Origin: Dyella_B sp036746095
GTDB lineage: Bacteria > Pseudomonadota > Gammaproteobacteria > Xanthomonadales > Rhodanobacteraceae
Direction: 5' to 3'
DNA length: 64,000 bases
Assembly (NCBI RefSeq): GCF_036746095.1
Contig: NZ_DAIOEU010000015.1
Coordinates: forward strand, 1 to 64,000
Shown here: positions 14,980 to 23,687 of the stretch, in pieces
Position numbering within the stretch: position 1 is the first letter of the stretch
Layout: each line of letters begins with the position of its first letter
Position numbers and translations under genes: made by a program
Notes under the pieces: model-generated
What the model was told of the DNA's origin: nothing
What the model saw: only the letters and a program-made list of their open reading frames with translations
The model's database searches: none

Positions 14980-16977
14980 TCAATAGCTGGTGCTGAAGCT
15001 GACCAGGCCGAAGGCCAGGATGAACCAGCACAGATAGAGCGCGGCCAGCGCGAGCAGGGTTTCGCCCGCGCGTACCCAGCGGCTGCGCTCGGCGGGACGC
15101 CAGTTGCGCCATGCATGCGCGACGATGGCGATGGCGCCGAGCAATGCAATCACGCCGAGCACATACAGCAGCACCATCCACGGCGTCGCCGAGCCGTGCA
15201 GCAGTACGTTCTCGTCAATGCCAGCGGCGACCAGCAGCGCGACCCAGCCCAGCACGCTGGCCAGCATCGCCACGATGCCAAGACGCGACAGCAGGCGAGT
15301 GCGCCGCAGCGCAGGCGAGAGTTCGAGCGCGCTGCGGTAATGGCGGCGCAGCAGCCAGCCGACGAACCAGACCAGCATCGTCACCAGCATCACCGCGATG
15401 GCGATCGCTACCAACACGCCCACGCTGCCCATGCTCTTGAACCCGGGCACGCGCTGGAACACTTCCACGCCAGGCAGATAATCCGTCGCCCAGTAGCGAA
15501 TGCTGCCATCCGCATTGGTCACGAACGCGAGCTTGTCTTGTCCATTGACTTCGCGGTATTGCAGCGGACCCACTTCGCGCCACTTCAAAGGCTGTCCCGC
15601 GTAGTCGGTGAGAAAGGACACCAGCAGCGTGCCGTCCGGCTGCGCGCCGACGTTCACCTGTCCGGTGAGGTAGAGCATGCGCAAGGCGCTTTCGTTGCGA
15701 CGGCTGGCCTGATACCAGCCCACCACTTTGGCGGCATCGGCCTTGGCGGTGGAAAGCGTCGGCTGTGCCGGCTCCGTATGGGGAAAGTAGCGGTCGAGAA
15801 AGGCATCGAAGATCGCCGTGCGTACCATCAGCGTACCGTGCGCTTCCGGATTGCCGGCGCTGTTGAACGACATGAACACGCCGATGTTCTGGTCCAGCAG
15901 CAAGTGCAGGTCGCTATGGAAATACACCGTATCGCCGCCGTGTCCGATGATGCGCAGGCCGTTGCGGTTTTCCTGGTAGAAGCCAAGATCGAAACCATTG
16001 ATGCCTGGCGCCGGCACGTATTGCTGGCTATGCATCAGCTCGGCGGTTTGCGCTTGCAGGATGCGCGTGCTGCCGTACTGGCCGTTCTGCAATTGCGCAA
16101 TCATGAAATGCGCCATGTCCATGGCGGTGGAACTCAGGGAACCTGCCGGCGCCGGATCGACCAGCTCGAACGGTTGCGGCGTGCCATCCGAAGCGGTCTT
16201 GTAGCCCTTCGACAACATCGGCGCCAGCGACGGCGGCAGCGGTTGCGCAAAGCTGGAATGCGCCATCTGCAGCGGCTGGAAGATATGGTTGGCGACGTAA
16301 TCCTCGAAGCGTTCGCCGGAAACGCGTTGCACGATATAGCCCGCCAGACCGCAGCCGTAGTTGGAGTAGGCGACGATCTCGCCCGGCGGAAAGATGCGCG
16401 CGGGAATATGCGTCTTGAGGTAACGCTCCAGGTTCACATCGTCGATCGACGCCGGCAGCAAGCCCTTGGCGGTGTCTTCGAAACCCGGCGTATGCGTCAT
16501 CAGGTTGCGCAGGGTGATCGGTTTGCCTTGGTAAGGCGGGATCTTGAAATCGAGGTAATCGTTGATGTCGCGATCCAGTTGCAGCTTGCCTTGCTCCACC
16601 AGCTGCATCACCGACGTCCAGGTGAACAGCTTGGAGATCGAGCCAGGGCGGAACAGCGTGGTTTCCGGCGACGGTGTCGTGTGGTGCGCGAGATCCGCAT
16701 AACCATAGCCTTTGGCGAACAGCACGTTGCCATCTTTCACGACCACGATCACGCCGCCGGCGATATCGCTGCGCTGGAGCGCGAAGGGAATCAATCCGTC
16801 AAAGAAGGCGGTGACGTCCTGTTGCGTCATCGTGGGTGGCGCAGTTTCCGTAGTACTGATGGGCTGTGGTGTTGCCGTGGTGGGGCCCAGGGGTGTCGGC
16901 GGTGCCGTCTGCGCCATCGCGATACTGGCGGTAAAGCCGGCAAACAGAGCCACCAAGCGTCGAACGTGGCGATTCAT
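14980..16977 (-). CDS. Beta-lactamase-related serine hydrolase with C-terminal membrane region
   Basis: A 665-residue protein with a signal peptide (residues 1-22). Residues about 50-390 are a class C beta-lactamase-like domain: SxxK at S113-K116 (PGSISK), YSN at 203-205, and a C-terminal GHGG motif at about residue 350 in place of KTG. A soluble segment of about 100 residues follows, then four or so membrane segments at the C-terminus (from about residue 520). Relatives include D-aminopeptidases and peptide hydrolases rather than resistance enzymes. It lies 12 bases before the epimerase gene, fitting hydrolysis of D-amino-acid-containing peptides. Confidence 0.8.
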   Translation of the reverse strand: MNRHVRRLVALFAGFTASIAMAQTAPPTPLGPTTATPQPISTTETAPPTMTQQDVTAFFDGLIPFALQRSDIAGGVIVVVKDGNVLFAKGYGYADLAHHTTPSPETTLFRPGSISKLFTWTSVMQLVEQGKLQLDRDINDYLDFKIPPYQGKPITLRNLMTHTPGFEDTAKGLLPASIDDVNLERYLKTHIPARIFPPGEIVAYSNYGCGLAGYIVQRVSGERFEDYVANHIFQPLQMAHSSFAQPLPPSLAPMLSKGYKTASDGTPQPFELVDPAPAGSLSSTAMDMAHFMIAQLQNGQYGSTRILQAQTAELMHSQQYVPAPGINGFDLGFYQENRNGLRIIGHGGDTVYFHSDLHLLLDQNIGVFMSFNSAGNPEAHGTLMVRTAIFDAFLDRYFPHTEPAQPTLSTAKADAAKVVGWYQASRRNESALRMLYLTGQVNVGAQPDGTLLVSFLTDYAGQPLKWREVGPLQYREVNGQDKLAFVTNADGSIRYWATDYLPGVEVFQRVPGFKSMGSVGVLVAIAIAVMLVTMLVWFVGWLLRRHYRSALELSPALRRTRLLSRLGIVAMLASVLGWVALLVAAGIDENVLLHGSATPWMVLLYVLGVIALLGAIAIVAHAWRNWRPAERSRWVRAGETLLALAALYLCWFILAFGLVSFSTSY

Positions 16978-17013
16978 GCGGATACTCCATGCAGGGGAAG
17001 CATCAGGAAAGAG

Positions 17014-19314
17014 CTAGAAATCCAGGCTCGCGGACATGCCGATCGTGCGCGGCGTCTGGTACGTGGCCTGGAACGGACTGCCAAGTGGATCGATCGTTTC
17101 CGGCCACACCGCGGTAATGCCGCGCTGGTTGCCCAGGTTCTTGGCGTACACCTCGACCGTCCAGTTATCGACGTTCACACCCGCGTGCAGGTCGAGATTG
17201 TTGTAAGCGGGCAGGCGTACGCGCGGTCCCGGCACCGGATTGAACTCCGAGGCACGCGCGCCGATGTAACTGAAGTTGCCGCCGACGAAGCCGGACCAGT
17301 CGCCGGCAATCGGGAAATCGTAATCCGCGCCCACGTTCGCGCTCCACTTCGGCACATAGGGCAGCGCATCGCCTTTCAGGCCATAGATGCTACCGGTGGG
17401 CGTATCCGTCGCCAGCTCGGCTTTCGTATAGGTGGTATTCGCCGTGAGCGTGAGCCCGCGCAGCGGTTTGAAGGTCCAGCTCAATTCCGCGCCCTTGCTG
17501 GTCGCCTTGCCGCCATTGCCGAGAAAGCTGATGCCGCCCACGATGGTGGTGAGCTGCACCTTGCTCCAGTCGATGTAGAACACGTCGCCGTCGAAGCTCA
17601 TGCGCTTGTCGAGCATCAGCGCTTTCAGGCCGAACTCGTAATTCACCAGCCGGTCCGGCTCGAACGTGAGCGGCGCGCCGAGTCCCGGCGGTACGCCCAC
17701 GTTCGGGCCGCCGGGGCGGAAGCCTGAAGCGACGCGGATGTACGCCATCACGTCGTCGCTGAATTTGTAGCTGGGGTTGAACAGGTAAGTGACCGGATGA
17801 TCGTGGCCGACGATGGTGAAGTCGGTGGGCCCGATCAGCAGGCCCTGGCTGGTTTGCGTGTATGAGGTGTAATCGTTGCTGTAGCGCGCGCCGACCAGGA
17901 TGCTCAGTTTCGATGTGGCATGCCAGGTGAGATCGCCATAGCCGGCCCATTCGCGGAAGATCGCCGGCCCTTCGGCAATCTCGCCCAGCGTTGGCAAGGC
18001 GATGGGTGCGCCGGTGGTGGCGTCGAAACTCAGGATGCTCTGGTTGTCGGTGGTGTGCTCGTGCGTAAAGAACACGCCGGCGCGCCATTCCCAGGTTTGA
18101 TCGGCGGGCGATTGCAGGCGCAGCTCCTGCGTGACTTTGTTCAACGCGATCGGTTGCAGTTCCGAGTAGCCGCCGTTGGTAAGACCGAACAGCGGATTGA
18201 GCACCGGGCCGTAGAGCGCGGTAATGTCGGTGTTTTCCTTGAAACCGAGCGTGCCGTAGCTGGTGGTGGAAACCAGCCTGGCCCAGCCGAAATCCGCATT
18301 CACGGTCAAATCGTAAAGGCGGTATTTGATCTTGAACAAACCGGTGCCGGCAGCGCGCGCCTGGTTGGGCCAGCCGTACACCGGTTGCAGAGTAGTGGGG
18401 TTGATATCGATGCCCTGGTTGGCCAGGCCATCGCTATTGAGATTCTGCGCCAGCGCGGAGAAACGCACCGACACCTTGTCGCTTGGCGTCCACAGCACTT
18501 GCGCGCGTCCGCCGCTGACCTTGGCTTCGTCGATGGTGTTCTTGCCGGTGGTGATGTTGCGGATGTAGCCGGGATCGTCGCGGTCGTACACGTTCACGCG
18601 CAGCGCCAGCTTGTCGGTGATCAGCGGCAGATTGACCGTGGCATGCGCGCCGTAACCGCTGCCGCCGCCCTGCACGCTGCTGGTGCTGAAACCGATGTGT
18701 GCGCTGGCCTGGCTTGCATCCGGTGGCGTGGTGACGAACTTGATCAGCCCGCCCAATGTGTTCGATCCATACAAGGTGCCTTGCGGACCGCGCAGTACTT
18801 CGATGCGTTGCAGGTCGCTAGGGTCGATATCCGGCGTCAGCACGCTGCCGGCCGAATACACCGTGCTCGATCCGAACGGCGTGTCGTCGATGTACGTGCC
18901 CACGGTGGCGTTGGGCTGCCTGCCGCCGGAGGTGATGCCGCGCAGTACCAGCTGCGTCCAGCCTTCGCCGGAAGAGATCACGTTGAGTCCCGGCACCTGT
19001 GACGCGTAGTCGGTAAAGCTGAGCGCGTTCTGGCGCTGCAGCTTGCTGTCATCCAGTACGGATACCGCCATCGGCACGTCCTGCAAGCGTTCTTCGCGCT
19101 TGTTGGCGGTGACGATGATGGTGCCCAGCTGGGCTGCTTGCTGCGGTGTATTGCGCGGCTTTTGCGCGCCGTTTTTTTGCGGCACGGCCTGCGCCGTGCT
19201 TGCGGCGGCCTGGTTGCCGCCGTCCTGCGTTTGCGCGATGGCGCAGAGCGGGCTCATCAGGCCCAGGACAACCGCCGTGCCAAGACGGCGGCGTATGTAT
19301 GGCAAACCACTCAT
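17014..19314 (-). CDS. TonB-dependent outer-membrane receptor
   Basis: A 766-residue protein. The signal peptide ends near AIAQ (residue 28 or so). The plug domain starts at about residue 65 with IIVTANKREERLQDVPMAVS, continues with VPGLNVISSGEG and VEVLRGPQGTLYGSNTLGG, and a C-terminal barrel ends in Phe (SASLDF). ATG 19314 is chosen because GGGGAGGGGG precedes it by about 9 bases; an ATG at 19368 is less likely. It opens the peptide operon, so oligopeptides or peptidoglycan fragments are plausible ligands. The TonB protein could be the one at 44199-44861 or another. Confidence 0.9.
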   Translation of the reverse strand: MSGLPYIRRRLGTAVVLGLMSPLCAIAQTQDGGNQAAASTAQAVPQKNGAQKPRNTPQQAAQLGTIIVTANKREERLQDVPMAVSVLDDSKLQRQNALSFTDYASQVPGLNVISSGEGWTQLVLRGITSGGRQPNATVGTYIDDTPFGSSTVYSAGSVLTPDIDPSDLQRIEVLRGPQGTLYGSNTLGGLIKFVTTPPDASQASAHIGFSTSSVQGGGSGYGAHATVNLPLITDKLALRVNVYDRDDPGYIRNITTGKNTIDEAKVSGGRAQVLWTPSDKVSVRFSALAQNLNSDGLANQGIDINPTTLQPVYGWPNQARAAGTGLFKIKYRLYDLTVNADFGWARLVSTTSYGTLGFKENTDITALYGPVLNPLFGLTNGGYSELQPIALNKVTQELRLQSPADQTWEWRAGVFFTHEHTTDNQSILSFDATTGAPIALPTLGEIAEGPAIFREWAGYGDLTWHATSKLSILVGARYSNDYTSYTQTSQGLLIGPTDFTIVGHDHPVTYLFNPSYKFSDDVMAYIRVASGFRPGGPNVGVPPGLGAPLTFEPDRLVNYEFGLKALMLDKRMSFDGDVFYIDWSKVQLTTIVGGISFLGNGGKATSKGAELSWTFKPLRGLTLTANTTYTKAELATDTPTGSIYGLKGDALPYVPKWSANVGADYDFPIAGDWSGFVGGNFSYIGARASEFNPVPGPRVRLPAYNNLDLHAGVNVDNWTVEVYAKNLGNQRGITAVWPETIDPLGSPFQATYQTPRTIGMSASLDF

Positions 19315-19689
19315 GTCCACGACCCCCTCCCCGAGATACGGACAGCCCGTGGTGTACATTGGTATCAAGATAACATTTGTGTGTCAATGATAGATAGATA
19401 ACATTTTTGTCAAAGCCGGGCTGCGCATCGCCTGAATTTGCTTGCGCGGCTTGTTTCTGCACGCGTGCAGATGGCTGGGTGATGCGGTTTCGCGGGGAAA
19501 ATTCAGGGGTTACATGAATCTATTTCGAAGCGCCTCGGCCTTCGCCGGAATGACGAGCTAAACGTGGGGACCTCAGCCCCGACCCTCTCCTGCCGACGCA
19601 GGGAAGGGGCAGAACCGGGTGCACGCAGGGACGGCGTTGAGTGTCGTGCTCTCAAAAAATCGCGTTGATGCGAATGCCGGCCTTCATCC
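19315..19689. other. Promoter region of the receptor plus spacer
   Basis: About 375 bases. The left side holds the receptor promoter with a direct repeat (19369-19414). The right side holds one REP arm (CGGCCTTCGCCGGAATGACG at about 19535-19554) and a CCCTCTCCTGC..GCAGGGAAGGGG inverted sequence. No gene seen. Confidence 0.6.
19369..19414 (-). promoter_or_regulatory. Direct-repeat promoter region of the TonB receptor
   Basis: GATAACATTT followed by TGTCAA occurs at 19369-19387 and again at 19397-19414, 28 bases apart. Read on the minus strand each unit gives TTGACA then AAATGTTATC. One unit's TTGACA could be a -35 box; the repeat suggests a regulator bound on one face of the helix. Confidence 0.5.
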
Positions 19690-19884
19690 CTACGGAAGCT
19701 GCGTACGCCCGCGCTCCATCGGCCACAGGCTGAACGCAAACACGTACATCATGATGATGTTCACCAGTGGCACGAAGATCAGCAGCGACCATGCGCCGTG
19801 GTAGCCGGCTTTCGACACGATCTTCCAGGCCGGAATCACGGCCAGGATGGCGGCGAACAATCCAAAGAACGGGTGCGAATGCAT
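19690..19884 (-). CDS. Small inner-membrane protein
   Basis: A 64-residue protein with two membrane segments (FFGLFAAILAVIPAWKI and WSLLIFVPLVNIIMMYVFAF). The GHGAW-like turn and charged end (PMERGRTQLP) are typical of small uncharacterised membrane proteins. ATG 19884 is favoured by GAGGGG about 4 bases upstream; upstream codons of the longer frame do not look protein-like. Confidence 0.6.
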   Translation of the reverse strand: MHSHPFFGLFAAILAVIPAWKIVSKAGYHGAWSLLIFVPLVNIIMMYVFAFSLWPMERGRTQLP

Positions 19885-19945
19885 AAGCCCCTCACTTTCC
19901 GCCTTGGCTCCCCATTGGAGTGGGGCTAGCTTAGCCGGGATGGAC

Positions 19946-20116
19946 TTACGCTGCGTCTTCGGCGGGCCATGTCGCGGTCTGCGCCTCGGCGGCAACCTGG
20001 CGGTGCAGCCATTCGTCCAGGATGCGTTCGGTCACCACGCAAGGCTCGCCCACGCAGCAGGCGGAGCAGGATTGGTTGTGCAGCATCAGCGCTGCGACGA
20101 CGGATGAAGTAGTCAT
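19946..20116 (-). CDS. Possible small cysteine-rich protein
   Basis: A 56-residue open frame in an otherwise empty gap. It has a cysteine cluster (CSACCVGEPC) and a helical acidic end (RILDEWLHRQVAAEAQT). No family known. The cluster may bind metal. The upstream GGGAA is a weak ribosome binding site, so the reading is tentative. Confidence 0.4.
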   Translation of the reverse strand: MTTSSVVAALMLHNQSCSACCVGEPCVVTERILDEWLHRQVAAEAQTATWPAEDAA

Positions 20117-20190
20117 GGCGATTCCCAAGGCCCCGCAGCATTGGGGCCCTGGAAACCTTATCGGTCGATTGGCGGCAAGCTTGAATCCGT

Positions 20191-20433
20191 TCAGTGGGCG
20201 CTGGCGGCCGCCGCCAGAATCCAGCGCGAGGGCGTGGAAATGCCGTAGGCGGCCAACACCTCATAGATCCGCTCGGTGACCCAGTCGAACTGGTCGAGCG
20301 ACACGCGGTTGCGAATCGCATCGGCCCGGTCCATGAACTCGATCCAGAACTCGACGCCCTGGTTGTGTTGCAACAGCTCCGGCATGGCGCCGGCCAGTTC
20401 GGCCAATTGCCGTTCAACTTCCTGCAGGGGCAT
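20191..20433 (-). CDS. Small conserved-looking protein of unknown function
   Basis: An 80-residue acidic helical protein: MPLQEVERQLAELAGAMPEL, then GVEFWIEFMDRADAIRNRV and FDWVTERIYEVLAAYGI. It lacks a signal peptide and membrane segments. Codon choice is like the neighbours, and the frame sits alone between flanking genes. I do not recognise a family. Confidence 0.55.
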   Translation of the reverse strand: MPLQEVERQLAELAGAMPELLQHNQGVEFWIEFMDRADAIRNRVSLDQFDWVTERIYEVLAAYGISTPSRWILAAAASAH

Positions 20434-20553
20434 GGATACGACGTCTCCGCGTTCGGGTAGCCAAGGTCGGCAGCCGGCGCGATGCCGGCTGGAGAGAAGA
20501 CGTTTGGCGTGCCGGATTTTGAAACGGCGCAGTGGACGGCTTGCAGGCCGGGG

Positions 20554-20898
20554 TCAGGAGCCTGCCTCGTGTGCGCTCACGGCATCCATCACGCGCGCCG
20601 AGTACACCAGCGCAGCGCCCGCGTTGAGGGCAATCGCCACCCCCAGCGCCTCGGCGATTTCCTCGTGGCTGGCGCCGTGCTTCAGGGCTTCACCGGTGTG
20701 CACGGTGATGCAGCCATCGCAGCGGGTGGTGACGGCGACGGCCAGGGCGATCAGCTCGCGCGTCTTGGCATCCAGCTTGCCGGTTTTCTGGGCTGCCCTG
20801 GACAGGGTCTGGTAGCCGGCGACGGTGTCGGGGCTGAGTTTGCCGATCTCGCCGATACGGCCCAGAAGTTGCTTGCGGTAATCCAGCCAGTCGAGCAT
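20554..20898 (-). CDS. AhpD/carboxymuconolactone decarboxylase-family protein
   Basis: A 114-residue protein. The active-site pattern CDGCITVH gives Cys60, Cys63 and His67, as in AhpD-like alkylhydroperoxidases, preceded by RELIALAVAVTTR and followed by GASHEEIAEALGVAIAL. Members reduce peroxides or decarboxylate aromatic acids; the CxxC form favours a redox role. The start is followed upstream by a MITE-like element. Confidence 0.85.
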   Translation of the reverse strand: MLDWLDYRKQLLGRIGEIGKLSPDTVAGYQTLSRAAQKTGKLDAKTRELIALAVAVTTRCDGCITVHTGEALKHGASHEEIAEALGVAIALNAGAALVYSARVMDAVSAHEAGS

Positions 20899-21004
20899 GG
20901 GAAGGTCCTCGCTGTGGTGACGGGCAGCGTGGCGTCGCCAGGCTGCGCATGTTGCATCATGCGCCTGTGCGCAAACGCGGACATTTGCCGTGACTGCGAC
21001 TCAA

Positions 21005-21163
21005 GGCAACACTGAATTAAGTATCGCCGTCGTCACCAGCCCTGCCTGTTCGCAGGCCACAGGGTCGGCGGCGAAGGCAGACTGGCCGTCTGTCGAGACG
21101 ACGGACCGAAGGCATGCGGGCAGACGGGGCTGGTGACGACGGCGATACTTGTTCAGTGTTGCC
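21005..21163. mobile_element. MITE-like element with long terminal inverted repeats
   Basis: The 159-bp element has arms of about 43 bases: GGCAACACTGAA and AAGTATCGCCGTCGTCACCA on the left, mirrored on the right with one indel and few mismatches. It is flanked by TCAA at 21001-21004 and 21164-21167, a possible 4-bp target duplication. It codes for no protein. It abuts the stop codon of the RidA gene. Confidence 0.7.
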
Positions 21164-21670
21164 TCAACCCTTGGGCGTACGCTCGGCCGGCTTCACCGGC
21201 ACGTGCATCGGCGCAGGTACGACGGCCACTGCACTGACTTCAAGCATCACGTCCTGGCGGAACAACCCTTTCACTTCCACCAGGCTGGCGGTGGGCATGG
21301 GACCGGTCATGTATTCGTTGCGTATCTTGCGATAGATGTCTATCTGCGACATGTCGGTCACATAGGTCGTCATCTCGACGATGTCGGAGAAATTCGCGCC
21401 GCCGGCAGCCAGTGCGGCTTTCAGGTTGTCGAAGGTTTGCCGCACCTGCACCGCGAAATCACCGGCGCCGACAAGCTGGCCGTGTTGATCGAGCGGCACT
21501 TGCCCGGCGATGTACACCGTGCGTCCGCCATCGACCGTGATGACATGGGTGTAGCCATGCGGCGTGCCTAGCGTGGATGGGTTGATGTGTTGCACGAGCG
21601 GTGCCTGGCCGGCGGCGAAGACTGGGCCGGCGGACAGAGCAAGAACCCAAGCAAGGACGATGCGCTTCAT
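21164..21670 (-). CDS. Exported RidA-family protein
   Basis: A 168-residue protein with a signal peptide (residues 1-20, MKRIVLAWVLALSAGPVFAA). The mature part is a RidA/YjgF trimer-type domain: VYIAGQVPLDQHGQLV, FDNLKAALAAGGANFSDIV and TASLVEVKGLF. The active-site Arg typical of imine deaminase members is not in the usual place (PTASL where PARTT is common), so deaminase activity is doubtful. The stop codon lies in the TCAA flank of the MITE-like element. Confidence 0.8.
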   Translation of the reverse strand: MKRIVLAWVLALSAGPVFAAGQAPLVQHINPSTLGTPHGYTHVITVDGGRTVYIAGQVPLDQHGQLVGAGDFAVQVRQTFDNLKAALAAGGANFSDIVEMTTYVTDMSQIDIYRKIRNEYMTGPMPTASLVEVKGLFRQDVMLEVSAVAVVPAPMHVPVKPAERTPKG

Positions 21671-21834
21671 CGCGGTTTCCTCGATGACCCGGTTCGGTGG
21701 GCATCGCATCATACCCGGCGCCACATCAGGGGTATCAAGCCGGCGGCTCACATCCGCTTGGCGTGCCCTCTGCCATTGTTGGTGGGGCCAACGGACCCGT
21801 ATGATCCATCGACAAAAAGCGGGGAGAGCGGCTA

Positions 21835-23238
21835 GTGATTGAAAAGATCTCCACAGGTGTGGAAGGGCTGGATCGTCTGATGGGCGGCGGTTTTTTGCGC
21901 GGTTCGGCGTACATCATCCAAGGTCCGCCGGGTGCGGGGAAAACCCTGCTGGCCAATCAATTTTGCTACGCGCACGTTCGTGCCGGCGGGAAGGCGCTGT
22001 ACATGTCGCTGCTGGCCGAATCGAGCGCGCGCATGCTCAATTACGTCAGCCAGATGACGTTTTTCGATCGCGAGATGGTGCCCTCGCGCATGGAGTACAT
22101 CAGCGCCTACGGCGTGCTGGAACGCGAAGGCTTGCCGGGTCTTCTGAAGCTGGTCCAGCACGAATTGAAGCGCCACGACGCGACGGCGATGGTGCTCGAT
22201 GGCACCTTCGTGGCGCAGTCGGTTGCTTCGGAAAACGAATTCCGTTCCTTCATTCACACCTTGCAGGGTGTAGCCGGGATGGCCGGCGCCGTGCTGGTGA
22301 TGCTGACGCATCAGGCGCGCGAAGTGAGCAGCCCCGAACACACGATGGTCGATGGCTGGATCGAAATGAACTACGACACCTTCGATTACCGCGCGGTGCC
22401 GAGCATCCAGGTGCGCAAACATCGTGGCGTGCAGGTACTAAGCGGCAAGCATCTGTTGCGCATCAGCGCCAATGGCGTGGAAGTGTATCCGCGTCTCGAA
22501 AGCTGCATCAGCGACATGCCGCCGCGCGCGTATCCGAATACCGGCGTCAGCACCGGCTTGCCGGACCTGGACCGGCTGCTGGGCGGCGGCCTTCCTTCCG
22601 AATCGGCGACGTTGATCATGGGGCCGACCGGTTCGGGCAAGACGACGCTGGGCATGTATTTCGTGGCGCAGGCGATGGAGCAGGCGCCTGCGTTGATGCT
22701 CAGCTTTTACGAGAGCCCCACGCGCTTGCGCGCACGTGCGCGGGAACTGGGCTTCGATCTGGATCGGCTGGCGGACCAGAATGTATTGCGCTTGTTGTGG
22801 TTGTCGCCGGCGGAGCTGATCGTGGATGAAGTGGCGCATGGCATCGTGCAGCACGCCAAGGCTATTGGCGCGAAACGCGTTTTCATCGATGGCATCGTGG
22901 TGTTGCGCGACAATCTGATTTATCGCCAACGCCTGCCGTATCTGATCAATGCACTGAGCCTGCAACTGACCGAATGCGGCGCCACGGTGGTGTACACGCA
23001 GGAATGCGCGGAGATGGAAGTGGACCGTGCCATGCCGAGCGACGAGCTGTCGGCCATGGTTGACAATGTGATGGTGCTCAACATTTCGCGCCGTCATCAC
23101 ACGCACCAACGCTACATATCCATCATCAAGATGCGCGATCGGCATTTCGATCTGCGTGTGCAGCCGTTCTATATGGGGGAGCAGGGGCTGGCGCTGGGCT
23201 TGAATCCCAAGCTTGTCGATCCCGGCCGGGCGGATTGA
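21835..23238 (+). CDS. KaiC-like RecA-type ATPase with two domains
   Basis: A 467-residue protein starting at GTG 21835 (GGGGAGAG upstream). Two KaiC domains follow each other. The first has Walker A GPPGAGKT at 30-37 and acidic residue Glu62 in LLAES. The second has GPTGSGKT at 263-270 and a Glu in LSFYES. KaiC-like proteins hydrolyse ATP and, outside cyanobacteria, act in signalling. The phosphorylated Ser/Thr pair of clock KaiC is not evident. It is followed after 4 bases by a receiver protein and convergently by a PAS hybrid kinase. Confidence 0.85.
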   Translation: MIEKISTGVEGLDRLMGGGFLRGSAYIIQGPPGAGKTLLANQFCYAHVRAGGKALYMSLLAESSARMLNYVSQMTFFDREMVPSRMEYISAYGVLEREGLPGLLKLVQHELKRHDATAMVLDGTFVAQSVASENEFRSFIHTLQGVAGMAGAVLVMLTHQAREVSSPEHTMVDGWIEMNYDTFDYRAVPSIQVRKHRGVQVLSGKHLLRISANGVEVYPRLESCISDMPPRAYPNTGVSTGLPDLDRLLGGGLPSESATLIMGPTGSGKTTLGMYFVAQAMEQAPALMLSFYESPTRLRARARELGFDLDRLADQNVLRLLWLSPAELIVDEVAHGIVQHAKAIGAKRVFIDGIVVLRDNLIYRQRLPYLINALSLQLTECGATVVYTQECAEMEVDRAMPSDELSAMVDNVMVLNISRRHHTHQRYISIIKMRDRHFDLRVQPFYMGEQGLALGLNPKLVDPGRAD

Positions 23239-23242
23239 GCCG

Positions 23243-23599
23243 ATGTTACGAATCCTGTTGGTGGAGGACGATCCCGATGTCGCACAGGTGACCAGCGGCA
23301 TGCTGGAATACTGCGACTACCACGTCACGGTGGCGTCCAACGGTCGCTATGGCCTGGACCTGATCCTGCAGGAGCAGCCGGAACTGGTCATCACCGATTT
23401 CATGATGCCGATGATGTCGGGGCTGGAGATGATCGAGCAGGCGCGCGAGGCGGGATACGCCGGCCCGATCATTCTGTGCAGCGCGGTGCCCGAATCGCAG
23501 TTTCCGCCGCACCGCGCGCGTTACGATTTGTATTTGCAAAAGCCGTATGGCGCGAGCGCGCTGCTCAGCGCGCTGGAGAATCTGCGTACGCGGATGTGA
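23243..23599 (+). CDS. Single-domain response regulator (receiver only)
   Basis: A 118-residue CheY-like protein. The acidic pair is E8-D9 (LLVEDD), the phosphoacceptor Asp52 (TDFMMP), and the conserved Lys100 lies in LQKPY. No output domain. It starts 4 bases after the KaiC-like gene, so both are co-expressed. It may accept phosphate from the convergent hybrid kinase at 23688-26108 and act on KaiC; this is inferred from position. Confidence 0.9.
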   Translation: MLRILLVEDDPDVAQVTSGMLEYCDYHVTVASNGRYGLDLILQEQPELVITDFMMPMMSGLEMIEQAREAGYAGPIILCSAVPESQFPPHRARYDLYLQKPYGASALLSALENLRTRM

Positions 23600-23687
23600 T
23601 CTGCCAATGCGCTCTCACTGCAGTCCGGCGGTGGTCGAATGACGGTGAGGCAAGCTTGGGTTCGGCGTCGCCCCAATCGACAGCGCG

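Noticed and set aside
14980..16977. Beta-lactamase resistance gene
   Set aside because: It has SxxK and YSN but a GHGG motif instead of KTG, a membrane tail and peptide-operon neighbours, so it is more likely a peptide hydrolase.
14746..17727. 993-codon plus-strand frame across the peptide operon
   Set aside because: Antisense shadow of the epimerase, hydrolase and receptor genes, with Arg/His-rich random-looking sequence.
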